Assembly (NCBI RefSeq): GCF_003254395.2
Contig: NC_037648.1
Coordinates: 2,149,868-2,213,867, forward strand
Length of the DNA: 64,000 bases
Origin: Apis mellifera
Lineage: Eukaryota > Arthropoda > Insecta > Hymenoptera > Apidae
Direction: 5' to 3'
Notes under the pieces: model-generated
What the model saw: only the letters and a program-made list of their open reading frames with translations
Told to the model about the DNA's origin: nothing
The model's database searches: none
Made by a program: the position numbers and the translations under genes
Shown: positions 11,452 to 22,840 of the stretch, piece after piece
Layout: each line of letters opens with the position of its first letter
How positions within the stretch are numbered: position 1 is the first letter of the stretch

Positions 11452-12775
11452 TAATCGTATCCAATTAAATTCATTTCGATTTCATTATCGAAATAGCTTC
11501 TATATTTTTCAAAATTTTCAAGAAACCAGAATTAAAATTAAAATTTCGCTTCAATATTTTGTTAAAAATATTTTTACATCAATATATATATATATTTGAA
11601 AAATCATTTTCGCTACAATTCGATTTTTCAAAATTTTTCAATCTTTCTCGCAATCTCTTCAAAGAAACGACATATATCCACACCTTTCTTTCATAATTTT
11701 CAATAATTACATTCATTTCGACTTCATCATCGAAATTTCGATCAATTTTTTTTCCAATTTAACAAGTTTCTATATTTTTCAAAATTTTCAAGAAACCAGA
11801 ATAATAATTAAAATTTCGTAATTTCGCTTCGATATTTTGTTAAAAATGTTTTTACATTAATATATATATATTTGAAAAATCATTTTCACTACAATTCGAT
11901 TTTTCAAAATTTTTCAATCTTTCTGCAATCTCTTCAAAGAAACGACATATATCCACATCTTTCTTTCAATAATCTTATCTAATTATATTTATTTCGACTT
12001 CATCATCGAAATTTCGATCAATTTTTTTCCAATTTAACAAGTTTCTATATTTTTCAAAATTTTCAAGAAACCAGAATAATAATTAAAATTTTGTAATTTC
12101 GCTTCAATATTTTGTTAAAAATGTTTTTACATTAATATATATATATTTGAAAAATCATTTTCACTACAATTCGATTTTTCAAAATTTTTCAATCTTTCTG
12201 CAATCTCTTCAAAGAAACGACATATATCCACATATATCCTTTCTTTCAATAATCGTATCCAATTACATTCATTTCGACTTCATTATCGAAAGAGTTTCTA
12301 TATTTTTCAAAACTTTCAAGAAACCAGAATAATAATTAAAATTTCATAATTTCGTTTCGATATTTTGTTAAAAATGTTTTTACATCATATATAAAATCAT
12401 AGGAAAGAAGTTCGTACAACGTCATTATTGTCGACCAATCTGAAAAATCATTTTCATACAATTCGATTTTTCAAAATTTGTCAATCTTTCTGCAATCTCT
12501 TCAAAGAAACGACATATATACCTTTCTTTCAATAATCGTATTCAATTACATTCATTTCGACTTCATTATCAAAATAGTTTTTATATTTTTCAAAACTTTC
12601 AAGAAACCAAAATAATAATTAAAATTTCATAATTTCGTTTCGATATTTCGTTAAAAATATTTTTACATCAATATATATATATATTTAAAAAATCATTTTC
12701 ACTACATACAATTCGATAAAAATTTTTCTCCCAATCTCTTCACCAAAGAAACGTATCCACACCTTTCTTTCAACC
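11452..12775. repeat. Tandem array, ~270-bp unit, five copies
   Basis: The landmark AGAAACCAGA (AGAAACCA in the last copy) occurs at 11521, 11791, 12066, 12319 and 12602, spacings of 270, 275, 253 and 283. Each unit also holds TTTTCAAAATTTTCAAG, an internal (TA)n run, ACAATTCGATTTTTCAAAA and CTCTTCAAAGAAACGACATA. The copies differ by point changes and small indels, mostly in the (TA)n and in an optional ~25-bp insertion before the landmark. A unique ~30-bp insertion near 12395-12440 interrupts the fourth unit. Confidence 0.93.
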
Positions 12776-12840
12776 TTCCTTAAAACCTACAACTCTCCAA
12801 ACTTCCTCCCCTTAAAATTTTTCCTTAACGAAAAACTTAC

Positions 12841-12982
12841 CACATAACATATCGACAATCGTATAATCACGCGAATAACAATATCCGCCGATTCGCAATT
12901 TCACACTCGCAACACTCGCAATATCTCGTCCTCCAGCTCGTCGATGCGAGCGAGGGGCGGCTTTAAGTCGAGCAAAGAGCGG
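12841..12982 (-). CDS. Exon-like segment between strong acceptor and donor (minus strand)
   Basis: On the minus strand a long CT-rich tract (12986-13020) leads to AACGTCAG, and 142 bases later lies ATGTG|GTAAGTTTTTC at 12835-12842. Within it one frame is open throughout (ending YTIVDMLC at the donor), and a second reads DLKPPLARIDELEDEILRVL before a TGA. Length, pyrimidine tract, CAG acceptor and GTAAGT donor all fit an internal exon, coding or in a 5' UTR. The pyrimidine tract is also a microsatellite, so the acceptor may be fortuitous. Product unknown. Confidence 0.3.
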
Positions 12983-13620
12983 CTGACGTTGAGACAGAGA
13001 CAGAGACAGAGAGAGAGGAAGCGGAATCAGGGAGGGGGGGCGATTGTTCGAGGCGTGGAAGCGCTCCTTAGATGCGACAATTGAGGTTCCAGACTGTGAA
13101 CCTGCAATCAATGCTCCGTCGCCGCGTGGAAAGAGAGAGCCCCGCGTAGAGGGGGGAGGGGGGAGCGGTGGCGGCGACGGCGTACGACACCCCCTTGTGC
13201 AAGCTCGCAGGAGAAGGAGGAGGGGGGTATAGAGTCGTTCGAAAGAAGGAGGAAGAGACGCGCGCGTGGTAAGGGAGGGGAGGAGGTGGAAAGGGGTGGC
13301 TTTGTCTGGCTGTGAAAGCTCGGGTTCGAGGGAGGGGTTCTCCTCCTTCCTTCGAGGAATACGGCTCGAAGGAAGCTGGCAGCATATCGAGCTCCCGTAT
13401 CCTTATTTCACGAACCGAGGAGGGGAAAGGGAGAAGGGAGGAGGGAGGAAGGGAGGTGGATCGGCTAGCCACAAATCTGCCGATGTTCGAGGGAAGGAGG
13501 GAAAGAAAAAAAGGGGGAAAAGGAAAAGGAACGAGAGAGAGAGAGAGAAAGGGAGTTTCGCAGTTCTCCTACCCCGTGTTTTGCTTCGACCAGGAAGAGA
13601 TATAGGCGAGCGTTGCCAAT
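12983..13620. other. GC- and purine-rich block
   Basis: Dense GGAGG/GAGGGG tracts, two (GA)n runs (13003-13018 and 13521-13548) and a G-run pair at 13150-13163. Many overlapping frames on both strands reflect composition, not a gene. Confidence 0.45.
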
Positions 13621-16600
13621 GAAAGTTATGGTAAATAATGCGGCAACCGAGTGTTACCGAGTAGAGAGAGAGAGAGGGAGAGTATGAAAATCCGAGTTAG
13701 AATCGAATTTGCGTTATTTGCATTATTTTATGTCGTGTATTGTAACAATTCGAAGAATTAAACTAATTCAAAAAAGTCCTTCAGGTTCTACACTTCTATA
13801 CCCTACATTCTAAAAGAAAAAAAAAAAGAAAATTATTTGTTCACAATATTCACTCTGAGAATTTTCGAAATCTTCACCAATTCGATCAAAAAGATCTTCC
13901 GAATCTAATTAATCAACATCTCCACACGTAATATAATATACCAAGATTATCCATCCATCCCGAAATTAGTATTCCATCAGCGGAAACGTTACGCGCCATT
14001 GAATTATAATCGCGTCCACTTAAACGTCCATCGATAAAGAAGAGCCCCCGTTCCAATTTCGTGAAACCGAGACGGGTTATAAAGATGGCGCTCCTTCTCT
14101 CTCTATCTCTCTCTCTCTCTTTCTCTTTCTCGCGCGCATCGGACAACCTCCTCATTACGCCGCGTATCTATCGTGGCCGGTTATTAAAGCTGTTTCTCAC
14201 TTTTATGAAACAAAGAAGCGTGAATTAAGCAATAAATATATATATCCCTCCCTTTGGGGAGATGGAGAACAACGGAGTCGGTCAGGTGTCGTGCACCTTT
14301 TAAACGTCGAAATTTATATTCGAGACGGTAATTTTTTTCTTTCTCTCCCTCTCGTTTCGCGTAAGCTCTCGGCTCGGAGATCGTCCACCGATCGGCGAGA
14401 CACGCAAAACCGGTGTATTTTAATGGCGCGCGCGCGCCTCTCCCCCCCCCCTTCCCCACCTTCGAGTGACACAACTGTCGTTCTCGAGGCGAGCATGCAT
14501 TATTAACCACCCTTTTAAAACGTTCGTTTATCCATCTTTTCATTCGATCGATGGACAGTGGCAGGTAAATTGAAAAATAAATGGATGATATTAAATCGGA
14601 AGGGGATTTTTTTTGCGTAGAAAATTTTATTCCAAAGTTTATTAAGGAAGAGATGGTTTTTTTAAAGATTGAATCGAATAGGTGGAAATTCGTCGTTATG
14701 ACTTTGTGGAGATTATGGTGAAGATTTTTTATTTTTATAATTAATTAAGAATGTAAAAATAGTGACAATTTGTATATAAAATTAGTATTGGATTTTATTC
14801 AGGCATATATTAATATAAATTGACGAAAATTAAAAAATAATTATTTAATTTATTCGTAAAAGAAATTTTTATATACCACAAAAATTAAGTAAAGTAAGAA
14901 AAAAATATTGTACGAATAAACTATTGTATAGAAAAATTTAAAAATCATTTATTAAGATTACAAGAGACAAGTTTTTGCAGACTTCGTCCCGAAACAAGAT
15001 TCGCAATTTTAACGAAAGGACACGTTTCTAACCCATATCGCGCAAATAAGTTAACACGATGCGAGTACAATGGACGTGCACCACCGTTGGAAAGGGGAGG
15101 GTGAAAGGGGGTGGTTTGTCGCGACAATGGCGCGGTTACTTTGTCCAGGAAGCGTAGCACCAACCGTCCTCCCTCCACCCTCTGGTTTCAGCCACGAGAC
15201 GCTAATGCAACTTCCGGCGGGCCTCGAGGAAACGAGATATAGTTTGTGTATTAGGAATAGTTTTACACGTTTCCATTGTGTCCATTGTGAAAATTATATA
15301 TGGAATAATTTTTTAAAATGTAATAAACAACGAAGAAAATTTTGAAAATTATTCTTTCAAATTTTTTAATTTCTTTATGAATGTACAAATTGTTGGGTTA
15401 ATAATTTTTGGAATAGATAGAGGATGAAAATAGGTTATTTTCAAAATTAATTCGAATAGTAATTAAAATTATAACTTTGGAAACTTTTTAATTAATTTTT
15501 TTATCGCTCTTTACAGACTCAAAAATGATTTTCTATATCTTTCAGAAAATGACTTTTCCTCTTTACAGAAGTTGAGTTTCCTTACAGAAATTTCACTCAA
15601 GTTCATTTTTTTCTGAAAAAAAAAAAAAAAACATTTCAAAAAATCACGAAACGAAAAAATGAGATATATTTGAAAATATCAAATTTAATTTAATAAAAAA
15701 TCCCAACAATAGCGATTGAAGGCAATAATTCTTCCCTTTCCATTTTATTTTTATTTTTTCCACCACGAGTGTCGACGTAATAGACGTAGAGACTCGTCTA
15801 ATTCCGGCCCTATCCATCCATAAAGAGCGAGGAGGACAAAGATCGCGGGAGCTGAGCGAGAGCGAGGGGGACAGGAGACGGTGCAGGAACACAATGGAAG
15901 CCGCCCGGCTTAATATAAATCGCAGTAACGATATTCAAACGGCCTCGCTTCCGCAATTACTTCCAGTCTGCTCAATTTGCGATCCGTGGCTAGGTGGATC
16001 GCTGTGACGAGCGGCATAAATTCCTTGTAATGTCGGTCATTGTAGTCGGATAAGAGAGAGAAGTTTAAATTTTCTAATTTTCGTGTTCGACGCGGTGATT
16101 TTGGATGGAATTACATTGGACAAATTGTGAATAGGGGACGAAACGGGTCATTTGGCAATAATAATCGGGGGATTAATAAAATAAAAATGACGAGTTTTGA
16201 AATTTTACAAATTTTAAATTTTAATTAAAAATTTAGATAAATGTTTCGTTGGAGAGCATGTCCAACCTTGATAATAATTGAGATATTTAAAATGATTTAG
16301 AATGATGAATTGATAATTTTATAAATTTTGTTATATTTATTCCAATTTTTCAAATCGCAAAAAAATGTAATACATGTATTTTAAAATTCTTGACAATTAA
16401 ACAACAATCTAAATACTTGAAACATTTCTTCGCTACCAAAAAATTAAAAAAAGAAACTATAAATATAATTATAAACGAAATTAATTAAGCCACGCAAAGC
16501 AATCTAAAAGAATCGAAATAAAAAATATAAATTAAACCGAAAATATAATTTACGACGCTCGTAAAATATATCAAACTACAAAGATCTTAATAACAGTCAT

Positions 16601-16660
16601 TAACAGCTAACAAGTTCCCAGCGAGAAAAAAAGCATTTCGACTATATTAGAGAAACTTAC
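13621..16660. other. Alternating AT-rich DNA and small GC-rich islands
   Basis: GC-rich patches lie at 14040-14510 (with (CT)n at 14096-14131 and a GCGCGCGCGC/C-run at 14426-14455), 15060-15240 and 15770-16030. The DNA between is AT-rich with A-runs such as 15618-15632. No splice-bounded frame was supported. Confidence 0.4.
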
Positions 16661-17188
16661 CTAACCGAAAGGCGATCTCGTTTAAAACATGCCACACCGC
16701 GGGATAAACTCCTTAAAAGAAAGTTTCGTTTCTCGTTGGCCGGGATGAGCGACATAAAGCCGTGTATGGCTCTTTACTCTCGATAGAATATCGTTAATTA
16801 TGCCAACGTTGAACCAATGAAGTGTCGATAAAAAGTTCGAACGAGCCGGTGTTGCAGCTAAACCCATAACCCCTGGACGACGAAATAGTTCGGTGGATCC
16901 TTTAATAAAGACACGATCCTCGAGAACGAGGATCTTGGGAGTGGGGAGGTGTTCTTATTTCAAAGGAACCGACCCACTCGATCCTACGAACCTGGAGAAG
17001 CACTCGGCTGTCAGAAAGGCACCGAAAGATCCTCTTGGATGGAAGAGGTATAGGTTAGCTCGTTTCGCTGCTGGCTCGAGATTTCGCGTCGAGATTGCGG
17101 TGGAGTTTTTTGGAAATTTTACCAAGTGAACACCGAAAGATAAATGTTCTAACCTCTTCAAGAGATGATCGTAGTCAAGAGTATACAA
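16661..17188 (-). pseudogene. Coding-like minus-strand segment with one in-frame stop, ending at a GTAAGT donor
   Basis: One minus-strand frame is open from 17188 to 16682 except for a single TAA at 16955-16957. The part after the stop is 90 codons and well balanced (for example PKILVLEDRVFIKG, STLHWFNVGIINDILSR, HPGQRETKLSFKEF). It ends in TAA at 16682-16684; 22 bases later comes GGTTAG|GTAAGTTT (16655-16661), a consensus donor. A second frame, open from a possible ATG at 16766-16768, runs through that donor (SLIPANEKRNFLLRSLSRG). It may be a decayed exon, two exons, or a 5' exon with upstream frames. The + strand is also open over 16893-17129. No family recognised. Confidence 0.22.
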
Positions 17189-20004
17189 GAGAGATATTTA
17201 AGGAGAGGAAATATGCGTGGAAAAAGTTATCACATGAATTTCACAGATTTTCTTGATGTGGATCGAAAATACGTATCACAAGGGTTATGAAAATGTAAAT
17301 TAAAAAGGTCGATTGCGAGATAGATTCCATTTTCCTTCGTCACTATGTACTTATTCGTTGCTTGCCCGAAAGAAACGTAAGAAAGACTACGTTTCTTGTA
17401 AACGAATCACGTGATCTAACTTAATTTATTTCCTAGCAGAGAGATGTCGCGATTAGTCTAGTTTCCAATCAAAGTTTTTCGCCAACACGCTTAGATTTAC
17501 ACCTATTTTAAACAAAATATAAGTGATAATTGATAATTGATTTTTTTTAAGTGTTAAACGTTTAGTTTCTTTTTTCAAAATTTAAGAATTTGTAAGATTG
17601 TATATTCAAGTGAAATAGAAATTTAGAAACTTTCCAATGAAATTTACAAGTTATCTTTGACAGGTTAGAATTCACTTTTCAAGATGAAAATTCTCGATCA
17701 GATGAAATATTCTTTAATTTCGACGACAAATTGCAAATTATAATTAAAAAAAAAAAAGAAACACTAAAACGTTTAGAGATTACTTTTGGAACATTGGCAC
17801 ATTTTTTTCAAATTTTTCTTTGTCTCCCCTATTCGATTCCACGACATTTTATCCCTTTTGCACAGATGTGAAAAAAAAACGAATTTGGCCAACTTTCTCG
17901 CTATTACCTCGAGGCTTTCATCGAGGACATTACGCGGGCAGGGCGACGTACGCGTGTAAGAAGGCGGCGGCGGGTAATCGGCAGCCTGGAAACACGTGTC
18001 TCGCGTCCCTCCGACCCAGCCATGAATCGTTGAAGGAGAGAAGGTCTCTCGTTCAACCGATCAACGCTTCCTTTTCCGCCGCTACACCACCCACCCGGCC
18101 GACACGGAACGCGCATTAGGCGCGAGTGCATCCTCACGCCCCGCAGCTACTTCCATTGGGATCCTGGGACGTTTCCCATCGAGGTGGAGTATACGCGTTA
18201 TGACGGCCTCCCGGTGTACACGATTCCTCGACATTTGTCTTTTCGTTGTAGAACGAAACTAGACGATCGGCAAGGAGTTGCAGTTGGATGGCTTCGTGAT
18301 GGATGATGTACGTTTCTTTTCTCTTTTTTTTTGAATAAATAAAGCTAGCGACTCGAGTGGGATAAGAATGCGCATTAAGATCAAAAGATGTTTTTTTTTT
18401 TATCAACGCTTAATATATAATAATTTTAAATTCTAATTTTATATTTTGTTTTTCTTTCTCTAACGATATTTAAAAAAGAAAGAAAAAATTTGTGCTGTTA
18501 TTATCACTGGATTAAGGGACATATTAAAATAAAAAACCAAAGTATAAAACTACAAAAATTTCTTTTTACCAGAAATCACGTTACACGACGACGACGATAA
18601 TTTTTATTTGAAAAATTCAAACCCACCAACAGCATTCTCTAAACATCTTCTCCATCTTCCAGTGGATGACCTTCTCTCTCGTATCCGACTGTTTTCAGCT
18701 CGAGGAAGGACAGGAGCCCATCGAATCCAAGCGTGAGCAAGAAGAGGCGAGCGAAGAGGGAGGTGGACGAGGGTAGGGGAGGGGGTTGCTCGTGGTGGAA
18801 GAGAAGCAAGGAACGTGAGCTGTATCGCCAACCGCGGCTTTAATAAACCCCCTTGGATTCCCGACGACGCACCATTGTGGCGGAGTCAGCCCGATCCCGA
18901 GGTACCCTACCCTCCTCCCTCACCCTTTCACACCCCCGTCTTATCCACCTCTCTCGGCCCTATCTCTCTCGGGAGTCTCTCAATATCCCTTTGTTTAGGG
19001 TGCTTACGAGCAAAGATGTCGTGTGCCAACTGGGAAGGAGCAGTAAACCCCTCGACCCCTAGTAGGACTTTAGGATTCTAGAGTCTTCTTCCTACCCCCC
19101 TCCCCTCTCCATCTCGAACAGCGAGGAGCAGACGATTGTTCTGACCCTTTCCAGGGAATGTCTCGTGTGTGCCACACCGACCAAGGTGTCCCGGTCCCTC
19201 CTTGGCCTCCTCTCGTCGCATTTTCTTCTCGTTTCGCTTTCGAGAGAGATTTCCAAAATTTTTTCCAATTTTTCTCGAATCGATTTTTTGAATTTTTTTT
19301 TTTTTTCTTTACACTTATTATCGCAGACAGGAAGAAACTTAGTTTTTCCAACTAATTTACGTTACACACCAGAGTAAAAATTTTTGCAATACAATACAAT
19401 ACTCGCGATGGAATCGAAATTTGTCCAATGACAATTTCTCCCGACTCGTCGCGTCGGACGCGATTTTCCAAGTGGTTTGAAACGCGAGTTAGGGCAGGGG
19501 GGGAGGGGGTTGGGGCCGTTCCAGGATCCATGGCCCGTGGAGCGTATCAATCACGTGGCGGAGGAGGAGGGGGGAGAGAGAGAGAAGAAGGAGGAGAAGG
19601 AGAAGCCGAAAAGTGGCCGGCCACGTGGGTCAGCGCGGTGTGCTCTCGACCCATTGTCGAGTTTTCTTTCGGCACGTGGCCATTCGGCGTCCGCCCATCC
19701 AGTTTAAGAGCCATCGAATCCGCGCGCACGCGGCCCCCCATTTTGCTCGTTTCGTTCCTTGTTCCGTTCATTAGGGCGGCCGCCCGTGGGCAAAATATGC
19801 TCGCGTTTCCGGTTCGTCGAAGCCGCGTACACATGTCGCGAGATAATCAATCTTCGACCCCCTTTCTATCCTCTCTCCTCCCCCCTTTAGGAAGTGAAGT
19901 TTTTATGCGTGGCCGGGGAACAAAGGTTCTCGCGCTAAGGATATATTTATACGGGAAAATTTCTTTTCTTTGGAAAATTTTTTATTTTTAAAAATGGTTG
20001 ACCT
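17189..20004. other. AT-rich DNA with three GC/CpG-rich blocks
   Basis: GC-rich blocks lie at 17890-18250, 18700-19220 and 19430-19940. The last is CpG-rich and holds a 187-codon frame (19428-19991) that overlaps equally open frames on both strands, so I do not call it. AT-rich DNA with T-runs (for example 18393-18402 and 19290-19306) separates the blocks. Confidence 0.4.
19552..19678. promoter_or_regulatory. Cluster of three perfect CACGTG E-boxes
   Basis: CACGTG occurs at 19552-19557, 19622-19627 and 19673-19678, all inside the CpG-rich block; the last two are flanked as CCACGTGG and GCACGTGG. This palindrome is the binding site of bHLH factors such as CLOCK/CYCLE, Myc/Max and USF/MITF types (established). 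A regulatory role here is inference. Confidence 0.35.
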
Positions 20005-21560
20005 GCCTTCGAAGGAAACTCGAAATTCTAATCTGAAAATTTTAATTCCAATGAAAATATAATTATATCGGGCTGCTAAATTAATTGAAATAAAATTGGT
20101 TTTTTAAATTTGTTGTAGTTATAATATTTTAGAAGAAGTTTAACCTAACCTGAAAATTTTAATTAATGAAAATTTTTGGGGGATATAATTATATCAGGCT
20201 GCTAAATTAATTGAAATAACTGGTTTTTTAAATTTGTTGCAGTTATAATATTTTAGAAGAAATTTAACCTAATCTGAAAATTTTAATTTTTAATGAAAAT
20301 GATGCGTGGACCTGTCTTCTAAGAAAATTCGAAATTCGAAGTAAATTCTAATTTAAAAATTTTAATTCCAATGAAAATATAATTATATCAGTCTGCTAAA
20401 TTAATTCAAATAACTGGTTTTTTAAATTTGTTGCTTTTACAGTTATAATATTTTAAAAGAAGTTTAACCTAACTTGAAAATTTTTATTTTTAATGAAAAT
20501 AATATATGGATTGTCTTTGAAGAAAACTCGAAATTCTAATTTAAAAATTTTAATTCCAATGAAAATATAATTATATCAGATTGCTAAATTAATTGAAATT
20601 TGTTTTTAAAATTTGTTGCTTTTACAGTTATAATATTTTAGAAGAAATTTAATCTAATCTGAAAATTTTAATTTTTAATGAAAATGGTGTGTTAGCCTGC
20701 CTTTGAAGGAAACTCGAAATTCTAATTTGAAAATTGTAGTTCCAATGAAAATATAATTATATCGGGCTGCTAAATTAATTCAAATAACTGGTTTTTTAAA
20801 TTTGTTGCTTTTACAGTTATAATATTTTAAAAGAAGTTTAACCTAACCTGAAAATTTTTATTTTTAATGAAAATAATATATGGATTGCCTTTAAAGAAAA
20901 CTCGAAATTCTAATCTAAAAATTTTAATTCCAATGAAAATATAATTATATCAGATTGCTAAATTAATTGAAATTTGTTTTTAAAATTTGTTGCTCTTGCA
21001 GTTATAATATTGTAGAAGAAATTTAAGCTAACTTGAAAATTTTAATTAATGAAAATTTTTGGGGAGATATAATCAAGCTGCTAAATTAATTGAAATGATT
21101 TATTTTTAAAATTTGTTGCTTTTGCAGTTATAATATTGTAGAAGAGATTTAACCTAACCTGAAAATTTTAATTAATGAAAATTTTTGGGGAGATATAATC
21201 AGACTGCTAAATTAATTGAAATGATTTGTTTTTAAAATTTGTTGCTTTTGCAGTTATAATATTGTAGAAGAAATTTAACCTAACTTGAAAATTTTAATTT
21301 TAATGTAAAATACACTTGTATATATGGAAAGTTATAATGGGTTAAGTTATGATGTACTGATCAAAGTGATTTCAAATTTGTTGTTTTTGTAATTGTAGTA
21401 TTTTAAAAAGAAATTATACTGAAAATTCTAATCTTGATGAAAATTTTTGAGAAATATAATTAGAGAATTATATTAGACTAATTAATACTACACTAATTAA
21501 AGTGACTGATTTCAAATTTATTGCTTTTGTAATTTATATAATGGATTATATTAAATTTAG
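20005..21560. repeat. Tandem array of mixed 125-bp and 188-bp units, eight copies plus decayed tail
   Basis: The landmark CTGCTAAATTAATTGAAAT (TTGCTAAATT in some copies) begins at 20072, 20199, 20393, 20581, 20767, 20955, 21078 and 21204. Spacings are 127, 194, 188, 186, 188, 123 and 126, so units come in a short and a long form. The long form has an extra ~62 bp beginning around GGAAACTCGAAATTCTAAT. All share TTTGTTGCTTTTACAGTTATAATATT-like text and AGAAGAAATTTAACCTAA. Degenerate copies continue to about 21560. Confidence 0.93.
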
Positions 21561-22651
21561 TGGTTAATAATAAAATATTTAATTTCAAAATACTAATTTT
21601 AATGAAAATTTGCAGACAAAAAATTACATTCAAGATATCATATTAATTATTTTTTAAATTTTCTATATTTTCTCTAAAAATAAAATTAAAAACCCATTAT
21701 AATAAATTTTAGTTTAAAGTTTAACATTTAAAGTTTCTTTTAATAGAAATAAAAAATTACCTACTATCAAAATTACTTATTAGTTTTACTTTTAAATCAT
21801 TATTCACTAATATCATATAACCATTCTCTGATACGATCAAAAACACGTCAGAACAAATGACTTCCCGGATCAGGCGTTAAAATATATTACATCACATTCG
21901 TTCAATTACGCGCTGATGGACACGTGGAATGCGACAGAAAGAGAAAGATACAGAGTGTTTCATTATCGATGATACAATCGATGAAACGAGTGAATTAAAT
22001 TGAATATTAGAATGGAATGAAAAAAAAAAAATTTAAATTCAACGATTATTTTTTAATTTTCAAAAGAAACTTTCCTTTAATTCCAAATTTTTAAAAGACA
22101 GTGTATTTTTAAACGTACAACTCGATTTTCTAAATCTACTATAATTATTATTATAGATTTATATTATCAGATTAGCAATGTCATCTTAGCTTTTCAACAC
22201 TTAACCTTAATTTAATTTAGACGATATTATTTTTCTCAAACCACTAATATTTCACACAATTTCTAACTCTATCAATAGATGGAATTCTTTTTATCACAAT
22301 CAAATTTAGATCAATAGAAACTTTTCTCTATTCTCAAAAAAAAAACAGATACAACAATCTTTATCTTATTCTAACCTCACTCCTCTATTCTTATTCTAAC
22401 CTTAAGACTTAAACAAGCGAACCAAAAAATCCCTGTCAAATTTTACAAGCTTATCTTATTCCTAACCTCACTTCCAACTTTCAATCTGAATTACAAATAC
22501 CAAGTATTCATTTATTTACACAATCAAGAATTAAACAAGGGAAGCTAAAAGGATTACCAATTTCCAAAAAATTAATCAATAACAATATCGTATAACAGAC
22601 TACGCTGTTAAACGAGGCAAGAAATTCGAGAAAAATCAGATCAGATCTTAC
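21561..22651. other. AT-rich non-coding DNA
   Basis: No open frame of note. A GATACAGAGTGTTTCATT at 21947-21964 resembles the end of the TIR element at 32917-33155, but no partner end was found nearby. Confidence 0.45.
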
Positions 22652-22840
22652 CTACCGATTCCATCTCTCCCCATACGTTTACCATAAACGTGTTGATCCT
22701 TTGACCGGTAGCCAGTAAGTAATTACCCTCCGAGCGAAGGAAAAGCTTGGAACATTCGTTAAAACTGCACACAGGCAGACACGCGGTCACGCGAGACCAT
22801 TTGTCATTGATAGATGCGATACGCGCGACCGTGTTGCTCG
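22652..22840 (-). CDS. Candidate coding exon ending at an AG|GTAAGATC donor (minus strand)
   Basis: The minus-strand frame ending at 22653 reads natural-looking protein, including VARIASINDKW, CSFNECSKLFLRSEG and NYLLATGQRINTF, then VNVWGEMESV directly before GGTAG|GTAAGATC (donor bases 22644-22651). Codons are rich in purine first positions near the 3' end. The frame stays open upstream to about 23010, but that part is CT-tract low complexity, so the real exon probably begins between 22765 (a TGTGTGCAG acceptor) and 22840. The pattern of hydrophobic strands with a V-x-V-W core is loosely beta-propeller-like, but I cannot name a family. No upstream ATG is required if internal. Confidence 0.35.

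Noticed and set aside
13068..13622. Overlapping 97-134-residue frames on both strands
   Set aside because: Generated by GGAGG and (GA)n tracts; no exon boundaries.
19428..19991. 187-residue plus-strand frame
   Set aside because: Lies in a GC-rich block where overlapping frames on both strands are equally open; Arg/Glu/Gly-rich low complexity, no splice or domain support.
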